Shown here piece by piece: positions 1 to 7,216 of a DNA stretch of 25,840 nt. Origin of the DNA: a virus. The notes under the pieces were generated by a model, which was given only the letters and a program-made list of their open reading frames with translations, was not told where the DNA came from and did no database searches. Both the position numbers and the translations under genes were made by a program. Within the stretch, counting starts at the first letter, position 1. Each line of letters begins with the position of its first letter. The stretch is taken from positions 1-25,840 of IMG/VR virus record IMGVR_UViG_3300007165_000011, one strand, 5' to 3'.

Positions 1-1019
1 AAATAAACGATAGTAGATACATAGAAGAACCTATTGAAAAGATTCTTCAATTAATCCGTCAAGAAACATCAGATAATGGTGATATGTTTTTGAGAGATAT
101 CACTAAACGTGGTAATCACTTTGTTGTCACATGTCCATTTCATGCTGACCATAAAGAAAAGAAACCAGCATGTACTGTCTTTGCTGCTAAGCATAATGAA
201 TTTGAAGAAGGAGATTACCACTGTTTCGTTTGTAACGCACACGGTAATTTCCCTCAATTTGTTTCTGGTTGCTTTGAAAAGAATGAGTCTTTTGGAAGAG
301 AGTGGTTATTAGAACGTTTTGGCAATACATTTGTTGAAAGGGAACTAACTTTACCACTTATTGACTTAACAAGGCATAAAGACAAAGAACCAGATTACTT
401 AGATGAATCTATACTAAATACCTTTGAATCCTACCACCCATATATGACAACCCGTAAGTTATCTAAAGAGGTATGTGAAAGATTTAAGGTTAAGTATGAC
501 CCTAAGACTAGCAGTATTGTATTTCCTGTTTGGGATGAATTTGGAAAGCTTTATATGCTTACTAGACGTTCCGTAAAGGATAAAACCTTTATTATAGATG
601 CAGCTAAGGAAAAACCCATATATTTAATGAATCACATTAAAGAAAACGACATATCCTATGTTGTAGTGGTAGAAAGTCAAATCAATGCCTTAACATGTCT
701 TTCTTATGGTATACCGGCAGTTGCAACCTTCGGAGTTGGGATTACCACAAAACAGTTTGAAACATTCAATAGAAGCAATGTTAGACACTATATTCTAGCA
801 TTTGACGGTGATGAAGCAGGAAGACGTGGGACAGCAAAATTCATCAAAAACATAAGAAAAGATGTATTTATAGATGTTCTCGATATTCCTGAGGATAAAG
901 ATATTAACGATTTGGATAAACAAACCTTTATATCTTTATTAGAAAATAAACAATTAAACTATGAATCCCTTAAAAAAGTGTATGATTCAAAACTATTGGG
1001 GAGAAAAGTTACTATATGA
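1..1019 (+). CDS. DNA primase, DnaG type (5' end outside window)
   Basis: Synthesises RNA primers for DNA replication. The frame is open from base 3 with no stop, so the gene starts left of the window; the ATG at 84 is internal, because about 27 in-frame residues precede it. A CHC2-type zinc-binding site is visible just after (CPFH, then CFVC about 35 residues on), as in DnaG N-termini. A Toprim domain follows: VVVVESQINAL carries the first acidic residue and AFDGDEAGRR the DxD pair. The visible length is shorter than cellular DnaG and lacks an obvious helicase-binding tail, which is normal for phage primases. It stops at TGA (1017-1019), and a promoter box follows directly. A primase-helicase fusion cannot be excluded because the N-terminus is missing. 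Confidence 0.9.
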   Translation, partial: INDSRYIEEPIEKILQLIRQETSDNGDMFLRDITKRGNHFVVTCPFHADHKEKKPACTVFAAKHNEFEEGDYHCFVCNAHGNFPQFVSGCFEKNESFGREWLLERFGNTFVERELTLPLIDLTRHKDKEPDYLDESILNTFESYHPYMTTRKLSKEVCERFKVKYDPKTSSIVFPVWDEFGKLYMLTRRSVKDKTFIIDAAKEKPIYLMNHIKENDISYVVVVESQINALTCLSYGIPAVATFGVGITTKQFETFNRSNVRHYILAFDGDEAGRRGTAKFIKNIRKDVFIDVLDIPEDKDINDLDKQTFISLLENKQLNYESLKKVYDSKLLGRKVTI

Positions 1020-1037
1020 CTTAAAAGTTTAAAAAAA

Positions 1038-1047
1038 GTTGTATAAT
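1038..1047 (+). promoter_or_regulatory. Phage promoter box GTTGTATAAT
   Basis: Intergenic GTTG immediately followed by a perfect TATAAT (1042-1047), 30 nt before the ATG at 1077. The same ten bases recur before other genes in the window. No good -35 hexamer is seen at 16-18 nt. It probably starts transcription of the 52-residue gene and the SSB gene. Confidence 0.6.
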
Positions 1048-1076
1048 AATATAGAAGCACAGAAAGGAGATTAACA

Positions 1077-1235
1077 ATGATTCACTTAGAATTAAAAGTT
1101 GAAGAAGCACAGTTGGTGTTAAATGCGTTATCGCAATTACCCTTCGCTCAAGTGGCTGGCTTAATTGCTAACATTAGAGCTCAAGCAGAAAAACAACTTC
1201 AACAACCAGCAGCCAAAACAGAAGCCGCAGAATAA
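1077..1235 (+). CDS. Small conserved phage protein, 52 residues
   Basis: This short frame begins at ATG 1077 after a good Shine-Dalgarno (AGAAAGGAG) and ends with TAA at 1233-1235. The product starts MIHLELKVEEAQLVLNALSQ, continues with a PFAQVAGLIANIRAQA helix, and ends in a Gln/Ala-rich tail. The pattern of a short beta strand plus two helices (LxVEEaxxVLxALxxxPFxxVxxLI) resembles small proteins I know from many tailed phages, which have no established function. It lies between the primase and SSB genes and shares the promoter at 1038, so a role in replication is plausible but is inference only. Confidence 0.75.
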   Translation: MIHLELKVEEAQLVLNALSQLPFAQVAGLIANIRAQAEKQLQQPAAKTEAAE

Positions 1236-1266
1236 ATAAATAAAAAAAAACATAAAGAGGTAAATT

Positions 1267-2067
1267 ATGGCAAACATTAGTTTCGCAGATTACGAAAACA
1301 AGAAAAGTACTAACACATCCAACAAGGAATATAAAGTTGGTTACTTTTCGCTCAAAGACGATGGTGATGACGCAGTTGTGCGTTTCGCCTATAGTTCAGT
1401 ACAAGAATTTAATATTGTTACTGTTCACGTTGTGAAAACAACAGGTAAAGATGGAAAAGAACTTTACAAACGTGTTTTCTGCTTACGTGAAGCAAACGAA
1501 CCAATGGCTAAATGCCCACTTTGCTTAAGTGGTAATAAAGTTGTTGATAAGTTCTACGTTAAGCTTATTGAATACGTTAAAGATGACAACGGAAACATTG
1601 TGCCTAAAGCACGTGTTTGGGAACGTCCTGCCAAGTTCGCACGTGAATTAAAATCATTCATGGATGAATATGGTGATTTAACCAACTTCGTTTTCAAGGT
1701 TAAACGTCGTGGTACACGTGGAAGCACTGACACCACCTATGACATTATCCCTGTTCGTCAAGAAATCTACAAACCTGAAATCTATGTCAAAGATTTTGCT
1801 GACTTTGAAGGTTTCAAAATGGCTGGAAGCTTTTACTTAGTTAAGACTGCTGATGAAATTAACACCTTCTTAAAAACTGGTGATTTCCCACGCACTGAAG
1901 CTATTGCTGAAAAGACTGGTAGTTATTCTAGACCAGCAGTTTCTGCTGCTCCTGCAACTCCTAAACCAGCTCCTCAACCTACGACCCCTGCTCCCGAACA
2001 ACCAAAGCCTACCACAACAGGTCAATCTAGCCCAATCGAAGGCAGACCTCAACGTTATAAGTTTTAA
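1267..2067 (+). CDS. Single-stranded DNA-binding protein (phage gp32-like)
   Basis: Expected to coat single-stranded DNA at the fork and to contact replication and recombination partners. The product has 266 residues. The core begins KVGYFSLKDDGDDAVVRF, a signature of phage SSBs of this group. A CPLC pair (about residues 82-85) suggests a partial zinc-binding site near a conserved FYVKLIEYV and KVWERPA-type segment. From about residue 220 the protein becomes a Pro/Ala/Thr/Gln-rich flexible linker and ends in GRPQRYKF, a basic-aromatic tip like the C-terminal interaction tails of related phage SSBs. The start is set by AAAGAGG 8 nt before ATG 1267. It sits directly upstream of the polymerase, a usual arrangement. 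The assignment rests on recalled family patterns, not on a search. Confidence 0.8.
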   Translation: MANISFADYENKKSTNTSNKEYKVGYFSLKDDGDDAVVRFAYSSVQEFNIVTVHVVKTTGKDGKELYKRVFCLREANEPMAKCPLCLSGNKVVDKFYVKLIEYVKDDNGNIVPKARVWERPAKFARELKSFMDEYGDLTNFVFKVKRRGTRGSTDTTYDIIPVRQEIYKPEIYVKDFADFEGFKMAGSFYLVKTADEINTFLKTGDFPRTEAIAEKTGSYSRPAVSAAPATPKPAPQPTTPAPEQPKPTTTGQSSPIEGRPQRYKF

Positions 2068-2081
2068 TAGGTATTAACAAA

Positions 2082-3662
2082 ATGAATGCCGATATCTTTA
2101 ATTTTGAATTGGGTGTTTCTAACTCAGCGGAAAAGACCCAAAAAATAATCAACAAGGTCAAAAAGCCCAAAGAGGCTAAAGTCACTGTTGAAAAGAAAAT
2201 CAAGTCTAAGAAAATATCGGTAGAAGAAAAGATTTCTTTAATCACTGAGAAAGTTAATAAAACCTTAGAAAAACAAAAAGATGATGTTTTAGTTATTAGA
2301 ACGAAACAAGAGTTCTCTAATTATATAACTCAAGCTATTCATAACGACATCATCGCTATAGACACTGAAACAAATAACTCCCTAGACCCACTAACTGCAA
2401 AGTTAATGGGTCTCTGTGTCTATACTCCTAATAATAAAAAAGTATACATTCCTGTAAACCATGTTGATTATAAAACCGGAGAAAAGCTCCCAAATCAACT
2501 TACAGAACAAGATATAAAAGAAGAACTGTCTCGTGTTGTAGATGCTCAAATTTTGACCATCATGCACAACTCAAAGTTTGATTTCCAAGTTATCAAAACA
2601 ACTTGTGGTATCGAACTTCCCTGCTATTGGGATACAATGATTGCTGCCAAGCTTATTGATGAAAATGAATTGGCAGGATTAAAACAACAGTATATTTTAC
2701 ATATTGATTCAGAACAAGAAAAATACTCTATTGAAGACTTATTTGAAAAAGAAGAATATGCTATCTTTCCACCTGAAGTTTTTGCATTATATGCTGCTAC
2801 AGACCCTTACATGACTTATAAACTATATGAATATCAAAAACCAATCATGGAAAGTGAAGAGTATAAAAAAGTTAATAACCTTTTCCGTGAAGTAGAAATG
2901 CCTGTTATTCGTGTAGTTGCAGAAATGGAACTCGCTGGTATTGAACTTGACAAAGAATACGCAAAGAGACTTAGTGTCAAATATCATGCTAAGTTAGATG
3001 AATTAGATAAAAGAATTGCCGTTGAATTAGACAAGTATAAATCTAGAATAGATGCCTGGAGAACAACTCCTGATGCTAACACTAAACCTAAAAAGAAGTC
3101 AGGTGAAGATGGTGGTAAATCCAAATCAGAACAATTACCTGATGTTATTAACTTAGGAAGTCCGACTCAACTTGCTATCCTGTTATATGATGTAATTGGT
3201 GTTGAGCAAGTAAGTAAAGAAAGTCCACGTGGTACTGGGGAAGATATTCTTGAGGCTATCAATATACCTCTATCTAAACTTATCTTAGAAAGACGTGGTT
3301 TAGTTAAACTATTAGATGCTTTTATCGATTCCTTACCTCAAAAGGTTAATCCTATTGATGGAAGAGTTCACGGTCATTTTAATCAATATGGTGCAGCCAC
3401 TGGACGATTCAGTTCTAGTGACCCTAACCTACAACAGCTTCCAGCATCAAATAAAGAAATACGTATGATGTTTAAAGCCAAGACAGACTACAAGGACGTA
3501 GAAATATCAAAGGATGAGTTTTATGAAGTAAGTAATATCTCAGAGGTTCAAACAAGTAATGGGTGGAAACGTGTCAAAGATGTTGTTCCAGGTGATATTA
3601 TTGAAGGAGATGTAGTAAAAAGAGTGAAAACTGAAGAAAAGTACACATATTTATATATTTAA
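2082..3662 (+). CDS. polA: DNA polymerase I (family A), N-terminal part: 3'-5' exonuclease and start of polymerase domain
   Basis: The first part of a split replicative polymerase, 526 residues. After a Lys-rich N-terminus come the proofreading motifs: Exo I D94-x-E96 (IAIDTETN), Exo II N163-x3-F166-D167 (HNSKFDF), and Exo III Y237-x3-D241 (YAATDPY). The polymerase domain begins near MELAGIELD and includes TGRFSSSDPNLQQLP (about 440-454) and EIRMMFKAK, which normally lead into motif A. Instead, residues about 468-526 form a segment with a Hint-like look (SEVQTSNGWKRVKDVVPGD), and the frame ends in YTYLYI-TAA. All catalytic polymerase motifs (A, B, C) are missing here and lie in the downstream piece at 4509-5602, beyond a homing endonuclease gene. 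The ribosome binding site is weak (ATAGGT). It must associate with the second piece, or be spliced to it, to polymerise DNA. Confidence 0.88.
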   Translation: MNADIFNFELGVSNSAEKTQKIINKVKKPKEAKVTVEKKIKSKKISVEEKISLITEKVNKTLEKQKDDVLVIRTKQEFSNYITQAIHNDIIAIDTETNNSLDPLTAKLMGLCVYTPNNKKVYIPVNHVDYKTGEKLPNQLTEQDIKEELSRVVDAQILTIMHNSKFDFQVIKTTCGIELPCYWDTMIAAKLIDENELAGLKQQYILHIDSEQEKYSIEDLFEKEEYAIFPPEVFALYAATDPYMTYKLYEYQKPIMESEEYKKVNNLFREVEMPVIRVVAEMELAGIELDKEYAKRLSVKYHAKLDELDKRIAVELDKYKSRIDAWRTTPDANTKPKKKSGEDGGKSKSEQLPDVINLGSPTQLAILLYDVIGVEQVSKESPRGTGEDILEAINIPLSKLILERRGLVKLLDAFIDSLPQKVNPIDGRVHGHFNQYGAATGRFSSSDPNLQQLPASNKEIRMMFKAKTDYKDVEISKDEFYEVSNISEVQTSNGWKRVKDVVPGDIIEGDVVKRVKTEEKYTYLYI

Positions 3663-3676
3663 CACCCACCTATATC

Positions 3677-3699
3677 TTACTGTGAAAAGTCACAGCTAA
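3677..3699 (+). other. Perfect hairpin at the polymerase/endonuclease junction
   Basis: CTGTGA (3680-3685), loop AAAG, TCACAG (3690-3695) form a 6-bp perfect stem, extendable by TTA/TAA with one bulged C. No T-run follows, so a Rho-independent terminator is unlikely. It lies between the stop of the polymerase N-part and the Shine-Dalgarno of the endonuclease gene. It could stabilise the upstream mRNA end, modulate endonuclease translation, or be a relic of an intron core. Confidence 0.5.
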
Positions 3700-3722
3700 A
3701 TTAGGTAAAGGAGAAATAATAT

Positions 3723-4445
3723 ATGATTGTGTATAAGATTACTAACAGGATGACGAATAAGTGCTATATTGGCATCACAGAGAAGAGTTTAGAGGATAGG
3801 TGGTATGGACACCTTACCAGACTAAAAAACGGTGACCAGAGGCATCTATATAGCTCAATGAGGAAGTATGGTATAGAAGCCTTCACCATTGAAATAATAG
3901 ACGAAACAGACAATTATGAAGAACTTCTTAAAAAAGAGAAATATTATGTATCTTTATATGATTCCTTCAATAATGGGTATAATATGACAAATGGCGGTGA
4001 TGATAACCCTATGAACGTGGGATTGGTAAAGGATAACCATGATGCTAAAATGAGAAGTAAAGATGTAAGAAGCAAGATTTCATTATCAATGAAGGCATAT
4101 AGAGAGAAGAAACCCTTCTCTAAAGAGCACAGAGATAAAATTTCTGAGGCTATGAAGGGGAACAAGAACTTCGGCTCCGGTGATACTCGTTCAGTAGGTT
4201 GCTATTGTGTACTCAATACTGGAGAAAGGTTTGAGTTCCATTCCATAAAAGATGCAACAAAGTGGTGGTTTGAAGCCTTTCATCCGTTTGGTGATAACTA
4301 TGCTGAGTGTACGTTCCAAAGGAAAATTAAAAAATCTATTAAAGGAGAGCCTATTACATATGTATCCTCCCATAATAGCAATAAGAAACACCCCGATGGT
4401 AAAAAGGTTATTGTGGTAGATAATATTAAATGGTTCAAGCTATAA
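3723..4445 (+). CDS. GIY-YIG homing endonuclease with NUMOD-type DNA-binding modules
   Basis: A 240-residue mobile endonuclease that separates the two polymerase pieces. The GIY-YIG domain spans roughly residues 1-95: VYKITN, then CYIGITEKSLEDRWYGHL (YIG plus the catalytic Arg in DRW), then LLKKEKYYVSLYDSFNNGYN with the conserved Glu and NGYNMTNGG end. NUMOD3-like units follow (RSKISLSMKAYR; SKEHRDKISEAMKGNKN). A NUMOD1-like segment comes next (GCYCVLNTGERFEFHSIKDAT), a usual DNA-contacting tail for these enzymes. It has its own strong ribosome binding site (AAAGGAG, 9 nt before ATG). The family moves by cleaving alleles that lack the element. I infer that its target is in the polymerase gene. 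Whether it is free-standing or inside an intron is discussed in the findings. Confidence 0.9.
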   Translation: MIVYKITNRMTNKCYIGITEKSLEDRWYGHLTRLKNGDQRHLYSSMRKYGIEAFTIEIIDETDNYEELLKKEKYYVSLYDSFNNGYNMTNGGDDNPMNVGLVKDNHDAKMRSKDVRSKISLSMKAYREKKPFSKEHRDKISEAMKGNKNFGSGDTRSVGCYCVLNTGERFEFHSIKDATKWWFEAFHPFGDNYAECTFQRKIKKSIKGEPITYVSSHNSNKKHPDGKKVIVVDNIKWFKL

Positions 4446-4450
4446 AGAAA

Positions 4451-4460
4451 GTTGTATAAT
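4451..4460 (+). promoter_or_regulatory. Phage promoter box GTTGTATAAT, upstream of polymerase C-part
   Basis: An exact copy of the recurrent box, 6 nt after the endonuclease stop codon and 49 nt before ATG 4509. With the AAGGAGG ribosome binding site at 4494-4500 it implies that the polymerase C-terminal part is transcribed and translated on its own, which argues against a simple intron. Confidence 0.6.
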
Positions 4461-4508
4461 ATAGTATGAAGAATGTTTTATTAAAAACAGGAAAAGGAGG
4501 TGGTGTCA

Positions 4509-5602
4509 ATGAAAAAGTCAATTAAAACTAGAGTTCCTTATACTTTAGTTGGAAGTGACTTTTCGTGAGTTCGCAACAAGAACCACGAATGCTTTCAAAC
4601 TACTCCGGTGACGAAGATATGATTCAAGCTTATAAAGATGGCAAAGACTTATACGCTACCATCGCTAGTAGTGTTTATAAGAATGATTACTGGGATAACA
4701 TGGAGTTCCGTCAAGATGGAACACCTAATCCAGAAGGTAAAAAGAGACGTAATGCCTGTAAAACACTTTTGTTAGGTATTATGTATGGTCAAGGTGTTAC
4801 AGCTGTTGCTGAAAGCATTGGAAGCTCTATTCAAGAAGCCCAGTCTATTATTGATGGTTTCTATAACTCTTTCCCTAAAGTAAAGGGTTGGATGGATGAA
4901 ACCACAGCCTTTGCCAAGAAAAATGGCTATGTAGAAGACTTGTGGGGCAGAAGACGTAGATTGCCGGATATATCCTTACCTAGATTTGAAATATCCTATA
5001 ATAATGCTTCAAAAGACCAATCCCCCTTTAATCCACTTCTTGGCACTGCTGATAGAAAACAAGATGATAAAGTCATTGCTCTCTTCTATAAAAAATTAGA
5101 AAATGCCAAATTTAAAAAAGAAGTTGATGCTGTAACTCAAGATGCAGCAAAATACGGTATTAAGATAAAGAATAATGGTGGTTTTATTGCTCAGGCAGAA
5201 CGTCAGTGTGTTAATGCTAGAATCCAAGGTGGTTCGGCTACCATGACTAAGATTGCCATGAATAAACTCTTTAGAGATGAAGAGTTAAATAAGTTAGGGT
5301 TTAAATTACTTCTAACGGTGCATGATGAGTTAATTGGTGAATGCCCTAAAGAAAATGCAGATAAAGTAGCTAAAAGACTTACTTCTGTTATGAAGACCTG
5401 TATTGATGATGTTTCTTCTGTACCATTCAAATGTGATGCTGATGTTAGTGAGCACTGGTACTATAACGATTATGTTAGCACATTAAAACAGGAGTATAAA
5501 AAGATACTTCCAAGCTTAAGCAAAGAGGATGCAATTCAACACATTATTTTAGAGCATACCGAAATGTCTCCAGAAGAAATTAGAAGAATACTCACTGAAT
5601 AA
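4509..5602 (+). CDS. polA: DNA polymerase I (family A), C-terminal part, reading frame interrupted by 8 nt inside motif A
   Basis: This part carries the polymerase active site. A good Shine-Dalgarno (AAGGAGG, 4494-4500) precedes ATG 4509, which reads into YTLVGSDFS, the first half of motif A with its catalytic Asp (codon 4557-4559). The next codon is TGA (4566-4568). The rest of the gene is open from 4565 to 5602 in another frame, starting ...SQQEPRML. Removing 8 nt (4566-4573) gives GSDFSQQEPRML, the expected motif A. Downstream are motif B (RRNACKTLLLGIMYG, with R-x3-K-x7-YG) and motif C (LLTVHDEL). A GTG at 4565 could start the long frame, but it lacks a ribosome binding site and would lose the catalytic Asp. 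Either recoding joins the frames, or the gene is broken, or the 8 nt is an assembly error. Confidence 0.85.
4562..4589 (+). promoter_or_regulatory. Hairpin spanning the motif A gap (candidate recoding or quasipalindrome element)
   Basis: TTCGTG (4562-4567) pairs with CACGAA (4584-4589), and GTTC (4569-4572) pairs with GAAC (4580-4583). This gives a 10-bp stem with a single bulged A4568 and a 7-nt loop (GCAACAA). The stem contains the TCG codon 4563-4565 and the TGA stop; the second TCG (4571-4573) runs from the stem top into the loop. It coincides with the frame break in the polymerase gene. Confidence 0.6.
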
Positions 5603-5612
5603 GTTGTATAAT
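5603..5612 (+). promoter_or_regulatory. Phage promoter box GTTGTATAAT, upstream of sliding clamp
   Basis: It directly follows the polymerase stop codon (the TAA lies at 5600-5602). TATAAT (5607-5612) is 17 nt before ATG 5630, so the expected leader is extremely short and barely covers the AAGGA ribosome binding site. Confidence 0.55.
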
Positions 5613-5629
5613 AAAGAAAGGACATAAAT

Positions 5630-6745
5630 ATGATTATTCAAACAAAGTCGTTCCAAGAAAGCTGCAAAAAGATTTTAGAAGCTGTAGACACTAACATTTC
5701 ATCTGTCGTTAATGAAACCTTAGAATTAGAAGCCAACGGTAAGGTATTAAACTTAAACGTTACTAATAAGGAATACTATGTGTCTGTAAAGATGCCATTA
5801 GACATTGAAGTTAAGCTTCATGCTGTAGTTAATGCCCAGCTCTTCCTTAATCTTATCAGTAAAATAACCACAGGAACCTTGGAACTAGATGTTGTGGATA
5901 ATACATTAGTTTTAAAAGCAAATGGTAACTATAAGATACCAATGATTTTTGATGACACTGAGATTGTTGAATTGCCTAAAATTAACATTGAAAATGTAAC
6001 AAATACTTTCAGTATTAAAAACTCTATCTTACAATCTATCCTTAAGTATAACACCAAGGAATTACTCAAGAATGGTGGTGCTTCCCCTGTTCAAAAACTC
6101 TTCTATATTGATGAAAAAGGTGCCATTACGTTTGCAAACGGTGCATGTGTTAATAACTTTACACTAGACCAAAAGGTAGTTCTTACTTTAACTGAAAAGA
6201 TTGTCAGACTGTTTAAACTATTTAAATCAGAATCTGTTAACTTTAACATGGGATTCGATGCACTTGAAAGCGGTGTTGTAGCCCAAAAGGTTTCTTTCTC
6301 TGATGACCAAGTAACTTTAACATCTATTATTACAACTAAAGAAGAGCTTGTCAATAAGTTCCCGGTTCAAGGAATTAGAAAATGGACTGAAGAAACCTAT
6401 GACTACACTATTACGATTGACAGATTAACCTTATTAGAATCTATCAACAGATTGTCTTTATTCTCTAAAAACGGTTCAGACCTTGGTTCTACACACATGA
6501 GTTTTGGAGTTGATGGTGTAACAGTGTTGGACTCTAAAAAAGAAAACAATGAAGAAGTTAAGTATGTTAATAAAGTTGATAAATTAAAGAAACCATATGA
6601 AGCAAGTTTTGATACAAATGATTTAAAGTTAACTTTAGAAACATCTGAAGGACAGTATATTGTTGTATCTTTTGGGAATAACCGGGCAGCTGTCATTAAA
6701 CGAAATGATATTAGTAACATTATTCCAGAGGTTCAAGCTAATTAA
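5630..6745 (+). CDS. dnaN: DNA polymerase sliding clamp, bacterial beta type
   Basis: A ring-shaped processivity factor that tethers the polymerase to DNA. At 371 residues the product matches the usual length of bacterial DnaN (about 365-380) and is much longer than T4 gp45 clamps, so a three-domain, head-to-tail dimer is expected. The N-terminus (MIIQTKSFQESCKKILEAV...VVNETLELEANGKVLNLNVTN) has the DnaN domain pattern of a helix followed by alternating strands. The C-terminus (IVVSFGNNRAAVIKRND) resembles the last strands of domain 3 but lacks the classical MPMR tail. It has its own promoter box and an AAGGA ribosome binding site. Clamp-loader genes of matching bacterial type lie at 13561-16306, which supports the call. 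Confidence 0.82.
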   Translation: MIIQTKSFQESCKKILEAVDTNISSVVNETLELEANGKVLNLNVTNKEYYVSVKMPLDIEVKLHAVVNAQLFLNLISKITTGTLELDVVDNTLVLKANGNYKIPMIFDDTEIVELPKINIENVTNTFSIKNSILQSILKYNTKELLKNGGASPVQKLFYIDEKGAITFANGACVNNFTLDQKVVLTLTEKIVRLFKLFKSESVNFNMGFDALESGVVAQKVSFSDDQVTLTSIITTKEELVNKFPVQGIRKWTEETYDYTITIDRLTLLESINRLSLFSKNGSDLGSTHMSFGVDGVTVLDSKKENNEEVKYVNKVDKLKKPYEASFDTNDLKLTLETSEGQYIVVSFGNNRAAVIKRNDISNIIPEVQAN

Positions 6746-6747
6746 TT

Positions 6748-7215
6748 ATGTCCAAAGGAAAGCAATTTGAATTAGTTTTAAAGGAAGACTGGAAGGCAAG
6801 TATGCCAAATTCCAGCATTGATAGGTTATATGACTCTGTCAGTGGTTATAAGACTATATCAAACATTAGTGACTTCATTGGTTACAAGATGCCTTACATA
6901 TTTTATTTAGAGGCCAAGACTATTAAAGGAAACACCTTCCCTTTCCAGAATCTTAGCCAGTATGAAAAGCTTTCGTCTAAAGTTGGAATAGAAGGTGTAA
7001 GAGCAGGAGTTGTAATATGGTTCTATGAACACGACCGTGTAATATACGTTCCCGTGTCAACCATTACTAAAATGATGACAGATGGTAAAAAATCAGTAAA
7101 CATTACTACAATAGATACAGAAGGTTATAGATTTATAAATATACCTTCAGTTAAAAAAAGAGTGTTTATGACATCTGATTATAGTGTCCTTATGGCCACT
7201 AAGGAAGGAGAATAA
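6748..7215 (+). CDS. recU: RecU-like Holliday junction resolvase
   Basis: Predicted structure-specific nuclease that cuts four-way junctions formed during recombination. In 155 residues it shows the RecU/PD-(D/E)XK layout. MSKGKQFE is the N-terminal GKxFE motif, RLYDSVSGY follows, and DFIGYKMPYIFYLEAKT holds the catalytic D and E-x-K. NTFPFQNLSQYEKL has the conserved Gln-containing helix, and GVRAGVVIWFYEHDRVIYVP gives the closing strands. It begins 2 nt after the clamp stop codon with no clear Shine-Dalgarno, so translational coupling is likely. It sits two genes upstream of RecA, which fits a recombination role. Confidence 0.8.
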   Translation: MSKGKQFELVLKEDWKASMPNSSIDRLYDSVSGYKTISNISDFIGYKMPYIFYLEAKTIKGNTFPFQNLSQYEKLSSKVGIEGVRAGVVIWFYEHDRVIYVPVSTITKMMTDGKKSVNITTIDTEGYRFINIPSVKKRVFMTSDYSVLMATKEGE

Positions 7216-7216
7216 A

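Noticed and set aside
1017-1019. Use of genetic code 4 (TGA as Trp), suggesting a Mollicutes host
   Set aside because: Trp is encoded by TGG throughout, TGA is practically absent inside genes, and reading TGA 4566 as Trp does not restore the polymerase frame. Reading TGA 1017 as Trp would add only nine residues to the primase.
3680-3695. Rho-independent terminator after the polymerase N-part
   Set aside because: The hairpin is perfect but is followed by CTAAATTAGG, with no U-tract.
3660-4517. Group I intron carrying the GIY-YIG gene
   Set aside because: The exons are in phase and the 5' side ends in T, so it stays possible. However, the 60-70 nt on each side of the ORF do not show P7/P3/P8 core pairings, and a promoter box and ribosome binding site directly before the C-part favour a split gene.
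3483-4570. Split intein joining the two polymerase parts by protein trans-splicing
   Set aside because: No Cys/Ser at an N-terminal junction, no C-intein block with His-Asn before a Cys/Ser/Thr in the C-part, and the C-part has only about 14 residues before motif A.
4559-4573. Ordinary -1 ribosomal frameshift at CTTTTCG
   Set aside because: The bases do not form an X-XXY-YYZ slippery heptamer, re-pairing of Phe-tRNA on CTT would be poor, the hairpin overlaps the slip site, and the product would have three extra residues inside motif A.
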